Origin: Acorus gramineus
Lineage: Eukaryota > Streptophyta > Magnoliopsida > Acorales > Acoraceae
Length of the DNA: 64,000 bases
Assembly (NCBI GenBank): GCA_030737835.1
Contig: JAUJYN010000026.1
Coordinates: 904,131 to 968,130, forward strand
Reading direction: 5' to 3'
A program made the translations under genes and the position numbers. The notes beneath the pieces are model-generated. The model worked only from the letters and a program-made list of their open reading frames with translations, was not told the origin of the DNA and ran no database searches. Shown here in pieces: positions 32,640-45,521 of the stretch; position 1 is the first letter of the stretch; every line of letters begins with the position of its first letter.

Positions 32640-33973
32640 CTCGAACCATGACGCCCGGAACCTGCGCCTCCTCGGCCAAAAGCGCTGCAACTCTGCCTTG
32701 AACAAACTGCGGCTGAGATGCAGGGGCACGCCTCGCCGGCTGCACTGGCTGCCTCCACTAGTCAATACGGCCACCCTGTGGCTGCTGCTGCTGACGCTGA
32801 GGCTGCACACGGGGTCGGCCAGCATCTGGGCAATTATACGAGATATGCCCGATGCGCTGACAATGGTAACAGCGCCGCGTCTCTTGCCGCTAGGACTAGA
32901 TTGGCACTGCCGCAATGGGTGATGGATCCCATACTGACACCACATCAGCTGGAGGAGAGGCAACCGCTAACTGATCAAAACGGGGCCTCCTCCTCTTGCG
33001 CTGTCCCTGGTCCTGGCTCCTGGGAGGACTCTGATCTGCAGAAGGGGTCGGAACCCTCACGAGGATCCCGAGGTCTCGCTCGACTGTCTTCGCTCGAGAC
33101 ACCAAGTCTGAGAACCTCGAGAAAGCCTGGGAGGAGACATGCACCCGAATGGCGCTGCAGAGACCAAGCTCGAAACGACGGCACCGCGTCTCTTCGTCCA
33201 TCACCAAGGCTGGAGCGAATCTGGATAGCCTCGTGAAGCGCGTGGAGTAATCAGCGACAGACATAGAGCCCTGAGTCAGCTGTTCGAACTCCTGCATCAC
33301 GATCTGCCGCGCCGAGAACGGGAAGTACTCCTCCAGGAAATACCTCCGGAATCCCGCCCATGAAAGCTGCTCCACTCCCTCGGGGATGTCCACCACTCGG
33401 GTAGCCCACCAGTCGGCAGCGCTACCCTTCAGCATGAAGGTGGCAAGGGAGACTCGCTGGCGATCCGTGCAATGCATAGTCGAGAAGATCACCTCCACCT
33501 CCATCAACCATCGCTCTGGGGCAAGGGGATCCGCCGACTGGCCATAGAACTCGGGAGGATGGAGCTTTAGAAAGGCTGCGAGGCCACTCTGCTGCACCCT
33601 CTAGCCCCACCTCCCTCGCCAGGGGATCCTGAACTCTCGCCGCTGGAATCACCACGGGGATTGGGGGTACTTCGGGTACCACAGGCGGATCTGCCACCAA
33701 GGGGACCTGTGGAACTGCATCACGGGCCGCCCTCAGCTCCTGGATCTCCCGCGCCTGCTCTACCAACACTCTGGTCTGGGCCTCCAGTGCCCTGGTCTGA
33801 GTCTCCACCAAATCCGCTATCCGAGCGAATGCAGGTTCCCATGCGGGAGTCTCCTGTGCCGATCCTGGCCTCAGAGCCTTGGACTCTCCAGTAGCATCCT
33901 CGCCTCTAGTAGGTCCGGAAACCTCCAAAGGTCGAGAGGGACCATGTCCGTGCCGTCCTCTGTGAGGAGGCAT
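32640..33973 (-). pseudogene. D1 gag, broken
   Basis: It starts [20 protein letters not shown] at 33973 and runs through the gag capsid-like region ([34 protein letters not shown]) to a zinc-knuckle relic near 32830-32880. A stop and frame change near 33600 split it. It ends at the protease boundary. Confidence 0.85.
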
Positions 33974-34028
33974 ATCAGCAACCTAAGAAAACCAGACACT
34001 AGGATAAGAATACTCATATAGAAATCAG

Positions 34029-35460
34029 CGCCCCATCGCCGCATCCCGCGCGCACCACCCGCTCGCATCATCCGCTCGCCCAGCCCCGCTCGACCGCTCG
34101 ACCCGCTCGCATCACCCGCGCGCACTGCGCCCCAGCGCAGCGCCTCGCACGCGCACCCACCTGCACTGCGCCCCAGCGCAGCGCTTGCACACCTGCCCGC
34201 TCACACTCCCCGCTCGCACCGACTGCTCGCCCTGCGCGCACTACGCCCCCTGCGCAGCACCCGCACACCACCCGCTCGTCCACGCGCCCCTACGCAGCGC
34301 TTCACGCGCACGCCGCGCACTGCGCCTAGCGCGCCCGACCGCACGCGCCCAGCGAGCCCGTCAGCACGCGCCCAGCGTGCCTGCCCGCAGCTCACCCGCC
34401 TGCACCTGCCTGCCTGTGCCTGACCGCCTGCGCCTGCCTGCCTGCGCGCGCCGCTGCCCGCATGCTCCCGAACCGAGCTCCACCCGCGCGCACGCCCGCG
34501 CGCACGCACTCGCGCACGCCCGCGCGCAGGCCCACACTGCCCTTCCTGCGCCCGACAGCGCCCAGCCCTCACTGGCCACCAATGGCCTCTAACCGCCTCC
34601 GACCGCCACCAACGGCCACCCTCAGCCACCCACAGCCACCCCAACTCAAAAACATCCTCCTAACAAGCATCTAAAAATGAAAGGAAGGAAAGAAAGCTTA
34701 CCCAAAGAAGGAGAGGAAAGAAGGGAAAGATCGGTTGCCCTTCGCACACCGAAACACCTCTCCAAAGACCACCACCACCAAGACCTCCTTCAGCCCCAAA
34801 ACCAGCTGAAATCAGAGGAGAAAAGAGGGGGTGAGAAGGGGCTAAACACCTCGGAACTCGAATCCGAGACCACCGGTGGATAGATCGGGATGAGATCTAA
34901 CCTTTCTCTTCTTTGTGCTTTTGATTTTAACCCCTCTAGATAGGTCAAAACCAAGAAAAAGAGAGAGGGGGAGAGAGAAAATCCATTGGAGAAGAAGATG
35001 AATAGTGGGGAGAAAAGATCTTGCTCACTTATATTTAATCCCCACAATTAGATTAGCCTAACTAGGTTTAATTAGGGCTAAGAAAGGATTAGTGAGGGTT
35101 TAAGTGAGTTTTGACTTGGGTCAACTCAACCACAAATAAAAACAAAAGGGGTTGACCAAGTCATGGGCCCACTTTGACCAAGTCAACTCTCCCAATGACT
35201 TCTCGCTCGGTCAAAACCCAGATACGCCCCGGAACTGTGAAATTCTGAAACGTTACCGGAATTCAACGAAATTTTCGTGAGCGGCTTGGAATGGCACCAG
35301 GACACATAATATGCAGTTAGATTTTCAATCGGAGCCCTCAATCTCAGGGTGATAGCTAAAAGCCCAAAATTTTAGCGGTTCCGATCGAAAAACGAAAAAA
35401 CCAAAAAACTGCCAGAATGTCCCAACGGTTACCAGAAGGTTAAAAGTGACACATATAACA
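34029..35460 (-). repeat. D1 5' LTR, truncated
   Basis: This is the U3-side 1.4 kb of an LTR, ending CACATATAACA. The distal part, the primer-binding site and some leader are deleted, so gag flank joins directly to the GC-rich block (34030-34560). The W-box cluster is at 35110-35220. Confidence 0.83.
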
Positions 35461-38400
35461 TGGCCACTCCCACATTCAGCACAGTCCATCCCAAATCAGG
35501 AGGTGCCTACTGATGGGAGCCCTCTCATGGGACGGCCTTTCTAACGCTGGGGCAGTCTCTACACGGATCCAACGAAGGGAACAGAACAGCCTATCCATAC
35601 GCATTTGATCCACTCGGATCCGCGACATTCCTTAACTGAGAAAAAGAAACCTTGGGAGGGCAGCTTGTGGTCCCAATATAGGATACCCCGACAACCAAAC
35701 AAGGAACACGGAGTACCCTAGCCCGGGTCTCAACGCTGACTTCGCAGGGCCCTTTAATCCATGGAAGGAAGACTCTACTGATGTCATGAATTCTTTAGAA
35801 TTCCTCCAGGGCGCATAACCAAGATGCGGGGAACATATATTATAATAACAAGGTTATAATATTATTGGGAAAAGAAACCTTGGGAGGGCAGCATGAGGTC
35901 CCGATATAGGACATCCCGACAACCAAACAAGGAACACGGAGCACCCTAGCCCGGGTCTCAACGCTGACTTCGCAAGGCCCCTCCCTAAAATATTATCTAA
36001 GGCATGCTAATAATCATATGCTAGCATTTAATTTAATAAATTAAACTAGTAGGACACATGCATAGGTCGAGGCTTCCTTGCATGAGAACAGGGTGATGCA
36101 TGGCTCTTACACATATCCTAAGGGTGCAAGTCCCTAACATACAAAGTCTAGGGTAGCATGCATACTACACATTAATCATGCTTGCATGGATTACATATTG
36201 CACAAGTTAATATAGACTATGGTACCCCAGGAGAGGACGGTATACGCCCAAGTGCATATAGCGCCTCCCTACTGGGTTGGGTTGTACCACTCACAGTTAG
36301 TCGGGTTGTCGCGCGACCGTCCGTCGAGATCTGCAAAATAGGGTAATCAATTCGGTGAGTAAAATACACAATATATACCAAAATACTCTAAAAATACACA
36401 ACACTCGGGCAAACGTACATACGGCCGGTACGCACGCCAGCCCGAGCACCCCGACTCAATCCCGAACCCCCGGGCAGCCGCATGCACGGCCACCCGCCCC
36501 GGGCGCACAGCCGAGCCCCGGCCCGCACTCCCAGACGCACTGCCGAGGCCAGCCTGCACGCCCAGACCCGCCGCACGCCACGCGCACGCTTGCGCGTGCC
36601 CACACGCACCGCGCGTCCAGCCCCGGGTGCAACCCCGCGCACTGCGCCCCAGCGCAGCACCCCGCACGTGCACCCGCCCGCACTGAGCCCCAGCGCAGCG
36701 CCCGCATACCTGCCCGCTCGCACCGACTGCTCGCCCTGCGCGTACTGCACCCCCTGCGCAGCACCCGCACACCACCCGATCACCTCTCCGAGCGCACAGC
36801 ACGCCCTGCGCCCTTGCGCAGTGCTCCGCGTGCACGCCCCTGCCCGCACGGCGCCCAGCACCCAGCACCCGCTCGCTCGTACGCCTAACAGCACGCGCCC
36901 AGCGCGCCTGGCAGCACGCGCCCAGCGCGCCCGGCAGCACGCGCCCTGCCTGCCTGCCTACCCGAGCCGGCCTGCCAGCCCGCCTGCCCTGCCATCCTGC
37001 CCGAGCCACCCTACCACCTCTCACCGGCCACCAATGGCCACCGACGGCCACCAACCGCCACCAACAGCCACCCCCACCCAAAAACACCTCCTAAACAAGC
37101 ATCTAAACAAGAAAGGAAGGAAAGAAAGCCTTACCCAAGGAAGGAAAGGAAGGAAGGGAAGATCGGTTGCTCTTCGCGCACCGAAACACCTCCTCAAAGG
37201 CCACCACCACCAAGATCTCCCTCAGCCCTAAAAACAGCTGAAATCAGAGGAGAAAAGAGGGCGTGAGAAGGGGTCACGCATGTGGGAACTCGAATCCGAG
37301 ACCACCGGAAGGTAGATCGGGAGCTCACCTATCCTGTCTCTTCTTAAGGTTTTTGGTTTCAACCACCTTAGCTAGGTCAAAAATGAGGTTTAAAGAGAGG
37401 GAAGAGAGAGAAATTTGGGTGGAGAAGATGATGAATAGTGGGGGAGGATATTTTTAGCTCACTTATAAGTCAACTCCCACTTAGATTAGGCTAAGCTAGG
37501 TTAATTAGGGTTTAAGCTAGGATTAAAGAGGCTTAAGTGTGGTTTGACCCTAGTCAACCCAACCACACTAAAATCCAAACACATTTGACCAAGTCATGGG
37601 GCCCACTTTGACCAAGTCAAATCTCCCAATGACTTCTCGCTCGGTCAAAACCCGGATACGCTTCGGAATTGCAAAATTCTGAAACGTTACCGGAATTCGA
37701 TGAAATTTTTGTGAGCGGCTTGGAATGGCACCAGGACACATAATATGCAGTTAGATTTTTAATCAGAGTCCTCAAAATCAGGACGATAGCTAACAGTCTA
37801 AAATTTTAGCGGTTCCGATCGAAAAACGAAAAGAACCAAAAAACTGCCAGAATGTCCTAATGGTGACCCGAAAGTTAAAAGTGACACATATATAACACAC
37901 CTCCTCCTACATCCACCTGCACATTTTTTTTGACATTTAGATACGTACATTTAAAATGTATCTGACAAACCAGTTGCATTATGTTATAGGGTACGTTTTT
38001 TGTACATGTTTTTATAATTTTATGTAATGTTAGTTAATGAATGATTATTTTGTTATGTTAATTATATAATTATAAGTTATATTTTTTTGCTCTATTTATG
38101 TGGTAGTTCATCCTTTTTTCTATTTTTTTTATGTCTTTTCCCTAATAATCTAATTACATTTTCTGAAAATTAAGATACATTTCCTGAAAAATCAAGATAC
38201 ATTTGAATTTTAACTATACAATAATCTAAGATTACTGTTTTACCTCCCAGAAGTGAGCCATGTTTCATATTTTTTTGGTTTAAGTGAATGATTAATTTGT
38301 TATGTTAGCTATATAAGTTTTAGCTGCATGTTTAAATTTTGAAAATTCAGTTGCATTGAAAATTCAGTTATAATTAAATTTAGATACATCGTTCTATATC

Positions 38401-38689
38401 CAGTTACATTAAATGAAATCCATATCCAGATACATTTTGAAAACTCAATAACATTGAAAATTCAGTCATAATTAAAATTCAGATATATTATTCCATGAAA
38501 TCCATATCAACTAATGTTTTCAATGTTATAATGGTGTTATTCTATCTGTTTTTACTCATTGATTAATTACTAATATGTTAAATTTATTATACAGTCTAGT
38601 TGCACTAGCTATTTTACATTTGAAAATGTTTTTTCGGTTGTTTAACTTGATTAGTTTTTTACTAAAATCCAAATACCTTTCAATGTTTT

Positions 38690-39270
38690 AACTTTTAAAA
38701 CATATAGCAAAACCAAATGATTGCTCCCCCTTCAAATTCAGTTACACTGAAATTCAGTTTATAATTTAAATTTGGATATACATGGTGCCAGATCAAGTTA
38801 CATTCCATGAAACGCAGATGCATATATAATTTGAAAACTCAGTTATATTTAAAATTCAGTGATTTTTGAAATTCAGATACATTGTTTCAGATCCAGTTAC
38901 ATTCTTTTAATCAAATTTTTTTTCTAAAATATTCATATACTCTTTATATCATTGTTTTAAATTTTAAAGAAATTTAGTTACATTTCCATTTTGTAAATCA
39001 CTTCCATTGGAAATTTAGCTACATTTAACTTTTAAGATGTATAGCAAAACCAATTACATTTAAATTCAATTTATAATTTAAATTCAGATACATAGTGCAA
39101 GATCAAGTTACATTCTATTAAATGCAGATACATATATAATTAGACAAATTAGTTACATTTGAAATTCAGTGATACTTGAAATTTAGATAAATTTTTTCAA
39201 ATCCAGTTACATTCTTTTAAATGTACATTTTTTTTCAAAATAGTAAGATACTCTTTACATCATTGTTTTC
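38690..39270. repeat. About 335-bp degenerate tandem duplication
   Basis: Two successive units share CTTTTAA, TATAGCAAAACCAA, GATCAAGTTACATTC and TCCAGTTACATTCTTTTAA in the same order at about 335-bp spacing. Confidence 0.7.
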
Positions 39271-39748
39271 CTAGTTAACATTACATTCACTCCTATAATA
39301 TATCTGGATTGAAAAGAACATAAAAAAAAAAGCAATGCAATTGCTGTCGTTTTGATTAAAAAATAAAAACATAAAAAAAAATGTCTGCTTCAAGGCTGGG
39401 TTGTTTTGAAATAAAATATATCTGGATTTTGAAAAAAAAAAAACAATCGATTGCTGTGGATTGATTCAAAAAAAAGAAAAAAACATTAAGGCAAATCACG
39501 ATCATCGTGAATCCAATAAACATAAAAAAAATGTTTCCATTACTCAAATTTAATTAATGAATTAAAAAAATAAAAATAAAAAGATATTTACGCTTTTTGG
39601 CCATGGTATGTTTTTTAGTGGCGAAGATGATCGATCTGACATTGAATCAAAACAAAATAGTTAGATGTGTTAATTTTTTTTTATTGAGGAAGAGTGTGTG
39701 TTGTCTATTGTTTTGGACTTTCAAGTCGCACATATCTTGCATTGCTAA

Positions 39749-39775
39749 GAGAGAGAGAGAGAGAGAGAGAGAGAG
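39749..39775. repeat. (GA)n microsatellite
   Basis: About 13 uninterrupted GA units. Confidence 0.95.
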
Positions 39776-40060
39776 TTGTGTATTTATGTACAATGACTGA
39801 TGAGCATCAAATAATCGATTTGTTGATTTTTTTTTTTTTTTTTTGTAGAATTTGAAAGCACGGAAAATTACATACGTTGATTTGTGAGAAGGAGGTGAAG
39901 AGGTGGGACCGATGGAAAAAAACGTGTTTTTTTATAAGGGTGTTTAGATAATTTGATTTTTCAATATAATTTGAAAGTCAAACAGACAGTCAATTACATT
40001 GGGACACCTAATAAAGCTTACAAATGGAGCTTCTAATCTGGGGTCCATGGAGCAAGACTC

Positions 40061-40447
40061 TTTATACAATTGGTCAATAGATTTCCATTTAATTCACTTT
40101 TTAGTATTAGAATTGAGCACAAAATTGATAGGAAAATTAACTATTAGTATTTTTTTTATAAAGAAAGTAGAATCTTGTCATCGCCACTTTCATTAAAACA
40201 CAAAAAAAGGAGATTACAAATCTAAAATGAGGATGAGAACAAACATAGTACAACAAGAAAAAAAGTTGAGGCAAACAGGGATGGGTAGGACCACATTTCA
40301 TGATGTAAATGGAGTTAGTATTTGAACCCCTTTGTTAAAGTCATCGAGCTTTTTTGGGCTAAAGATATTTACGACCCCATAAACATAAGTAATCCCATAT
40401 AAATCATTATCAAAGTGGGGGTAGACATGCATACACGTCATTGAAAA
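40061..40447. other. AT-rich intergenic DNA
   Basis: No gene or clear repeat structure is visible. It ends in GAAAA immediately before the left LTR of element E. Confidence 0.5.
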
Positions 40448-42390
40448 TGTCACGCCCCAGGCGTCCCCGAGATGTGACAATAATAAAGTATAATATCAGT
40501 TATCAATACCTGAGGTCAATAAGGACACCAACAACAATACACAAGGCGGCAAAACAAGATAATGATAACTGACTGAAAAGCGGAAGCATAATATATAACA
40601 ATGTCTGTAAATCAAAAACATTATTACAGACCCGAGTACACAATCAATGTCCTGTGGAAGCCAAGTCTAGGGCAAAGAAAATACAACCTATGCCATATGC
40701 ACGATTTACAAAGCATAAAATGACTCTAGGAATGCTGACAGCCTCGCACACGCCACCCGCCAGCAGAACGCTCCACGCCCATAAGACCACGCCACAGGAA
40801 GCTCCAGCTCCACGCCCAACACTGCCCCTGAAAAGAAACAGTATGCGAGGGGTGAGCTACAAGCTCAGTGAGTGGCTGGAAACCAATCACCATTCTACAG
40901 TTCAATACATAATCAGTTCCCTTTTTCAAGGAAAAACATGGGTAGAAACCCAATGGATAACTGGGTCACGCGGCGGCGCGACCAACCTCACCCCCACCCT
41001 CACTCCCGGAGGGAGTCTTTTGGGACTTATGGGGAGAGACCATACCATCGGTCGAAGAGACCCGGATTTACTGGTCTAGAGACCATGCCGTCGGTCGAAG
41101 AGACTCGGATTTACTGGTCTACTCAACACTACTGGATCATCTACATCTAGATAACTGCCCAAAGATGTCCTTCAACATCGATCACGAGACCGGACCCAAC
41201 ATCTATGGGAACGGTCGAACAACGAATGGGTCACGAGGCGACGCGTCTTCGCCTCATCCACACCCTCACTTAAGCCTGTCAATTATCCGAAAAAATATCC
41301 GTATCCGATCCGAATCCGTATCCGAAAATGCAGAAAATATCCGATATCCGAAAATCCGTATCCGTATCCGAACTAAATAATCCGTATCCAAAAATTTTCG
41401 GATCGGATCGGATATAGCCTATATCCGATCCGAAAAATATCCGTATCCGAACTGTTATTTTATTTATATATGTTAGAATTAGTTTCAACCCTTAGATAAA
41501 AATTTAATGGCTCATGATCTAGGACAAAACACAAACCTATTTAACCATGTTGAATACTTATTTAACTATATTAAGATTTGTGTTTTTATGTCTTTAGTTG
41601 ATACCTATTTAACCATGTTAGGACTTAAGATTTTATAAAAAATTTATATTTTAATCTGGTTCGGATATTTCGGATTTTATCCGAATCCGTATCCGGATTT
41701 TCGGATCGGATACGGATATGGGTTTTGGAATATCCGTCGGATATCGGATACGGATATTTTTTCGGATATCCAATTCGGATACGGATACGGATATGGGCCT
41801 ATCCGATCCGTATCCGTCCGATTGACAGGCCTACCCTCACTCCTAAAAGGAGACATCTTGGGACTTTGGGAGAGACTTAGACTGCTCCACACCCTTGGTC
41901 CACCGGTCGCCTCTCCCACCCTCGTGGCCTCCGCCTAGTCCTCTGACAGGTATAGCCAACGCCGGGGAGTTCCTACATCGGATCCAACGAAGGGGAGAAC
42001 GATTTCCACGCTCGCGTCATCATTCGTTAACCCTCTCCCAGGTAGTATCTACAACCCGATCTCCTCAACTCAGCCTGTCCCACCCTCGTGGCCTCCGCCT
42101 AGTCCTCTGACAGGTATAGCCAACGCCGGGGAGAACGATCCCATGTTCGCAAAGCGAAACCCAATGGAAAACAATCACTCTCGATACTCGCTCATCGAGA
42201 TATCACACACATGCATAACAGCAACCAACACAGTAGTCATAGTCCCTAAACGGGAGTAACTACACAAGCTAATGGGTCGTAACATCGCCGACCCACCCCA
42301 CCCTCACCCTCACCCTTTAGGGGGGGACATGGGCCTTTTGGGACTGACTAGACTGCCTTTCACCCTTGGTCCCACCAGCTAGCCTCTCCC
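40448..42390 (-). repeat. E 3' LTR, left part
   Basis: It starts TGTCACGCCCCAGGCG and parallels 61337 onward. It is interrupted by a hAT-type MITE at 41271-41833 and terminated by D2 at 42391. A CACCCTCGTGGCCTCCGCC segment is present twice (41908 and 42080), as it is in the right LTR. Confidence 0.8.
41271..41833. mobile_element. hAT-type MITE built of ATCCGTATCCGA-like repeats
   Basis: The ends are TAAGCCTGTCAAT and ATTGACAGGCCTA (12 of 13 complementary), flanked by the 8-bp CCCTCACT at 41263-41270 and 41834-41841. An 8-bp duplication is typical of hAT. It is 563 bp, without coding sequence. Both sub-ends are dense in TCCGTATCCGA and its complement and could fold extensively; the middle is AT-rich. 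Confidence 0.85.
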
Positions 42391-45300
42391 TGTCACGCCC
42401 CAGGGCGGCCGTCCCCGGGACGCGGCAAGTGTATATATGATACCAGCAGTCTAAACAGGAGGTCAATAATATACCCTAAACAACATCAACAATTTCAACC
42501 CAGACAACTATGAGGCTGACATGATATATACACAAATAGCGGAAGCTAAAAGACTGAATCTGTAACTAAAAGACATATTACAGACTCGATACATAATCAA
42601 CTGTCCTGTGAGAGCCAATATATACAATGACATCCAAATATAATACAAACATGTGCCCAAGCACAGAATACAATACATACAAATCAAAAAGGGATGCTGA
42701 TAGCCTCTAACACTCGCGAAAATGTGGCGCTGCACCGCTACTGCTAAGGTCCCTCGGGTAGCTCCTCCTCCTGATCCGACTCAGATAGTACTGGAGAAAA
42801 ATATATGCGAGGGGTGAGCCACACGCTTAGTGAATAGCATAACCCATGCATCACAATTCATATTAACCACAATTAATTATTCAAGCCTCAAAGTGGCAGG
42901 AACTACACAACCCAGTGGGTCGCTACATCGCCGACCCACCACACCCTCACCCTCACCCCTCAATAAATGACATAGGATATTGGGACTGACTAGGCTGTTA
43001 ATCACCCTTGGTCCACCGATAGTCTCTCCTCCACTCTATAGCCGCTTGGCCTACTCCCACACTTCAGAACAGTCCGAATCCAAATCAGGAGGTACCTACT
43101 GATGGGAGCCCTTTTACGGGACGGCCTTTCTAACGCTGGTGCAATCTCTATACGGATCCAATGAAGGGAACAAAAACAGCCTATTTATACGCATACGATC
43201 CACTCGGATCCGCGGTACCCTTAACTGGAAAAAGAAACCCTGGGAAGGCACCATGAGGTCTCGATATAGGATATCCCGACAACCAAACAAGGAACACGGA
43301 GTACCCTAGCCCGGGTCTCAACTCTGACTTCGCAAGGCCCCTTAATCCAGGGAAGGGAGACTCAACTGGTGTCATGAATTCTTCAGAATTCCTCCAGGGC
43401 GCATAACCAAGATGCGGGGAACATATATTACAATAACAAGGTTATAATATTATTGGGAAAAGAAACCTTGGGAGGGCACCATGAGGTCCCGATATAGGAC
43501 ATCCCGACAACCAAACAAGGAACACGGAGTACCCTAGCCCGGGTCTCAATGTTGACCTCGCAAGGCCCCTTATAATATTCCCTAAGGCATGTTGAAATAC
43601 AAAAGTTCGCATTTAATTTAATAAATTAAACTGGTAGGACACATGCATAGGTCGAGGCTTCCTAGCATGAGAACATGATCACAAGATGCATGGCTCTTAC
43701 ACATATCCTAAGGGTGCAAGTCCCTAACATACACGGTCTAGGGTAGCATGCATACTACATATTAATCAGGTTAATAATAAACCACGGTGCCCCAGGGGAG
43801 GACGGTACACGCCCAAGTGCATATAGCGCCTCCCTACTGGGTTGGATTGTCCCACTCACCAATAACCGGGTCATCGCGCGACCGTCCGTCAAGATCTGCA
43901 AGACAGGGTAATCAACTCGGTGAGTAAAATACACAAATATACACAAAAAAATACACTAAAAATAATCTGCAAGACAGGGTAATCAACTTGGTGAGTAAAA
44001 TACACAAATATACACAAAATACCAGTAAAATACACTAAAAATACCCAACACTCGGACAATTGTACATACGGCCCGTACGCACGCAAGTCCGAGCACCCCG
44101 ACTCACCCGAAACCCCGGGCAGCCGTACGCACGGCCACCCTCCCCGGGCGCACAGCCGCGCCCCAGCCCGCGCGCCCAGACGCACTGCCGAGCCCCCTGC
44201 CCGCATGCCCAGACACGCGGCCGAGCCCCTGCCCGCACGCCCGGACACGCCGCACGCTCGGGCGCACGCACGCGCACGCCCGCGCGCACCGCGCGACCAG
44301 CCCCCCCGGGTGCACCTGCGCGCACCGCGACCCAGAGTAGCGCCTCGCGCGCACACCCGCCCGCACTGCACCCCAGCGCAGTGCCCCGCACACACTCCCT
44401 GCTTGCTCTACGCGCACTGCGCCCCCTGCGCAGCACCCGCACACCCCCCGCTCGCCTCTCCGCACGCACGACATGCACTGCGCCTCCTGCGCAGAGCTCC
44501 GCGCGCACGCCCCCGCACGGCACCCAGCGCGTAGCACCCGCGCTCCTCCCAGCGAGCAGCACCCACACGCGTGCCCGCGCGCACACCCGCGCGCACGCGT
44601 GCGTTCCCTGCCAGCCTGCCTGCCTGCGCTGCTTGCCCGACCCTACCACTTCCCAACGGCCACCAATGGCCACCAACAACCACCCAACATCCCCCAAACC
44701 CCTAAGCACACCACTCACACCCAAAAACCCTTCCTAACTTCATCTAAACAAGAAAAGGAAGGAAAGAAACCTTACCCTAGGAGAGGAAGAGAAGGGGAGG
44801 AAGAACGGGTGCTCTTCGCGCACCGAAACACCACCTCCAAGGCCCCCACCACCAAGATCTCCAACTCAGCCTAAGAGGGCTGAAATCAGAGGAGAAAAGA
44901 GGGTATTAGAGGGGGTCACACTTGAGGGAACTCGAATCCTAGACCACCGGAAGGTAGATCAGGTTTTTGGTTTCAACCTCAAGAACTAGGTCATATGGGA
45001 GGATTAAAGAGAGGGGGAGAGAGAGAAGTTTTCGAGAAGATGATGAATAGTGGGGGGGGATGTTGTCGTGGGATTTCTTTATACTCACACCCCCACCAAA
45101 CACTCTCACACCCACTTAGATTAGCCCTAATTAGGTTTAGGCTAGGGTTAGGGAGGTTTAAGTGAGGTTTGACCCTAGTCAACCCAACCACACAAAAAGC
45201 CAAACACATTTGACCAAGTCATGGGCCCACCTTGACCAAGTCAAGTCTCCCAATGACTTCTCGCTCGGTCAAAACCCGGATACGCTTCGGAACTGTGAAA

Positions 45301-45521
45301 TTCTGAAACGTTACCGGAATTCGATGAAACTTTCGTGAGTGGCTTGGAATGGCACCAGGACACATAATATGCAGTTAGATTTTCAATCGGAGCCCTCAAA
45401 CTCAGGGTGATAGCTAAAAGTCCAAAATTTTAGCGATTCCGATCGAAAAACGAAAAAAACTAAAAAACTGCCAGAATGTCTCAATGGTTACCAGAAGGCT
45501 AAAAGTGACACATATATAACA
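42391..45521 (-). repeat. D2 3' LTR
   Basis: A 3131-bp LTR, TGTCACGCCCC to CACATATATAACA, followed by the C-rich complement of the polypurine tract at 45522. It includes the duplicated GGGAAAAGAAACC box (43200-43570), a GC-rich block (44080-44620) and a W-box cluster (45170-45270). Confidence 0.88.

Larger units (their letters stand above)
31031..35460 (-). mobile_element. D1: deleted non-autonomous Gypsy element
   Basis: TGGCC flanks it at 31026-31030 and 35461-35465. In element order it has a truncated 5' LTR (35460-34029), broken gag (33973-32640), an LTR-like block replacing protease and most of RT, an RT/RNase H/chromodomain fragment, a polypurine tract and a 147-bp remnant 3' LTR (31177-31031). 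The primer-binding site is lost. Internal organisation matches D2. Confidence 0.87.
30266..37897 (-). repeat. Outer minus-strand solo LTR, interrupted by element D1
   Basis: It opens TGTCACGCCCCAGGG and closes CACATATATAACA, flanked by CACCT at 30261-30265 and 37898-37902. D1 splits it at GCTTGGCC (31030) and sequence resumes at 35466, giving an LTR of about 3.2 kb. It carries a roughly 240-bp tandem duplication of the GGGAAAAGAAACC box (35630-35990), a GC-rich block (36420-36960) and a W-box cluster (37540-37640). Confidence 0.88.
37898..40060. mobile_element. X2, right portion: AT-rich repeat DNA with GTTACATT motifs
   Basis: This continues the sequence cut at 30265. It has many CAGTTACATT/CAGATACATT motifs (38330-39230), including a tandem duplication, and ends in an inverted relative of 30045-30090 (AAGCTTACAAATGGAGCTT). 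It shares pieces with X1. No coding sequence is supported. Confidence 0.45.

Noticed and set aside
36347-37231. Frames of about 250 codons on both strands
   Set aside because: GC-rich block of the outer solo LTR; not conserved as protein between LTRs.
39356-40196. Small Phe/Leu-rich frames
   Set aside because: AT-rich repeat DNA; T-tracts translate to Phe runs, with no other support.
43889-44874. Multiple long frames in the D2 LTR
   Set aside because: GC-rich block again; copies at 60308-61115 differ by frame-changing indels.
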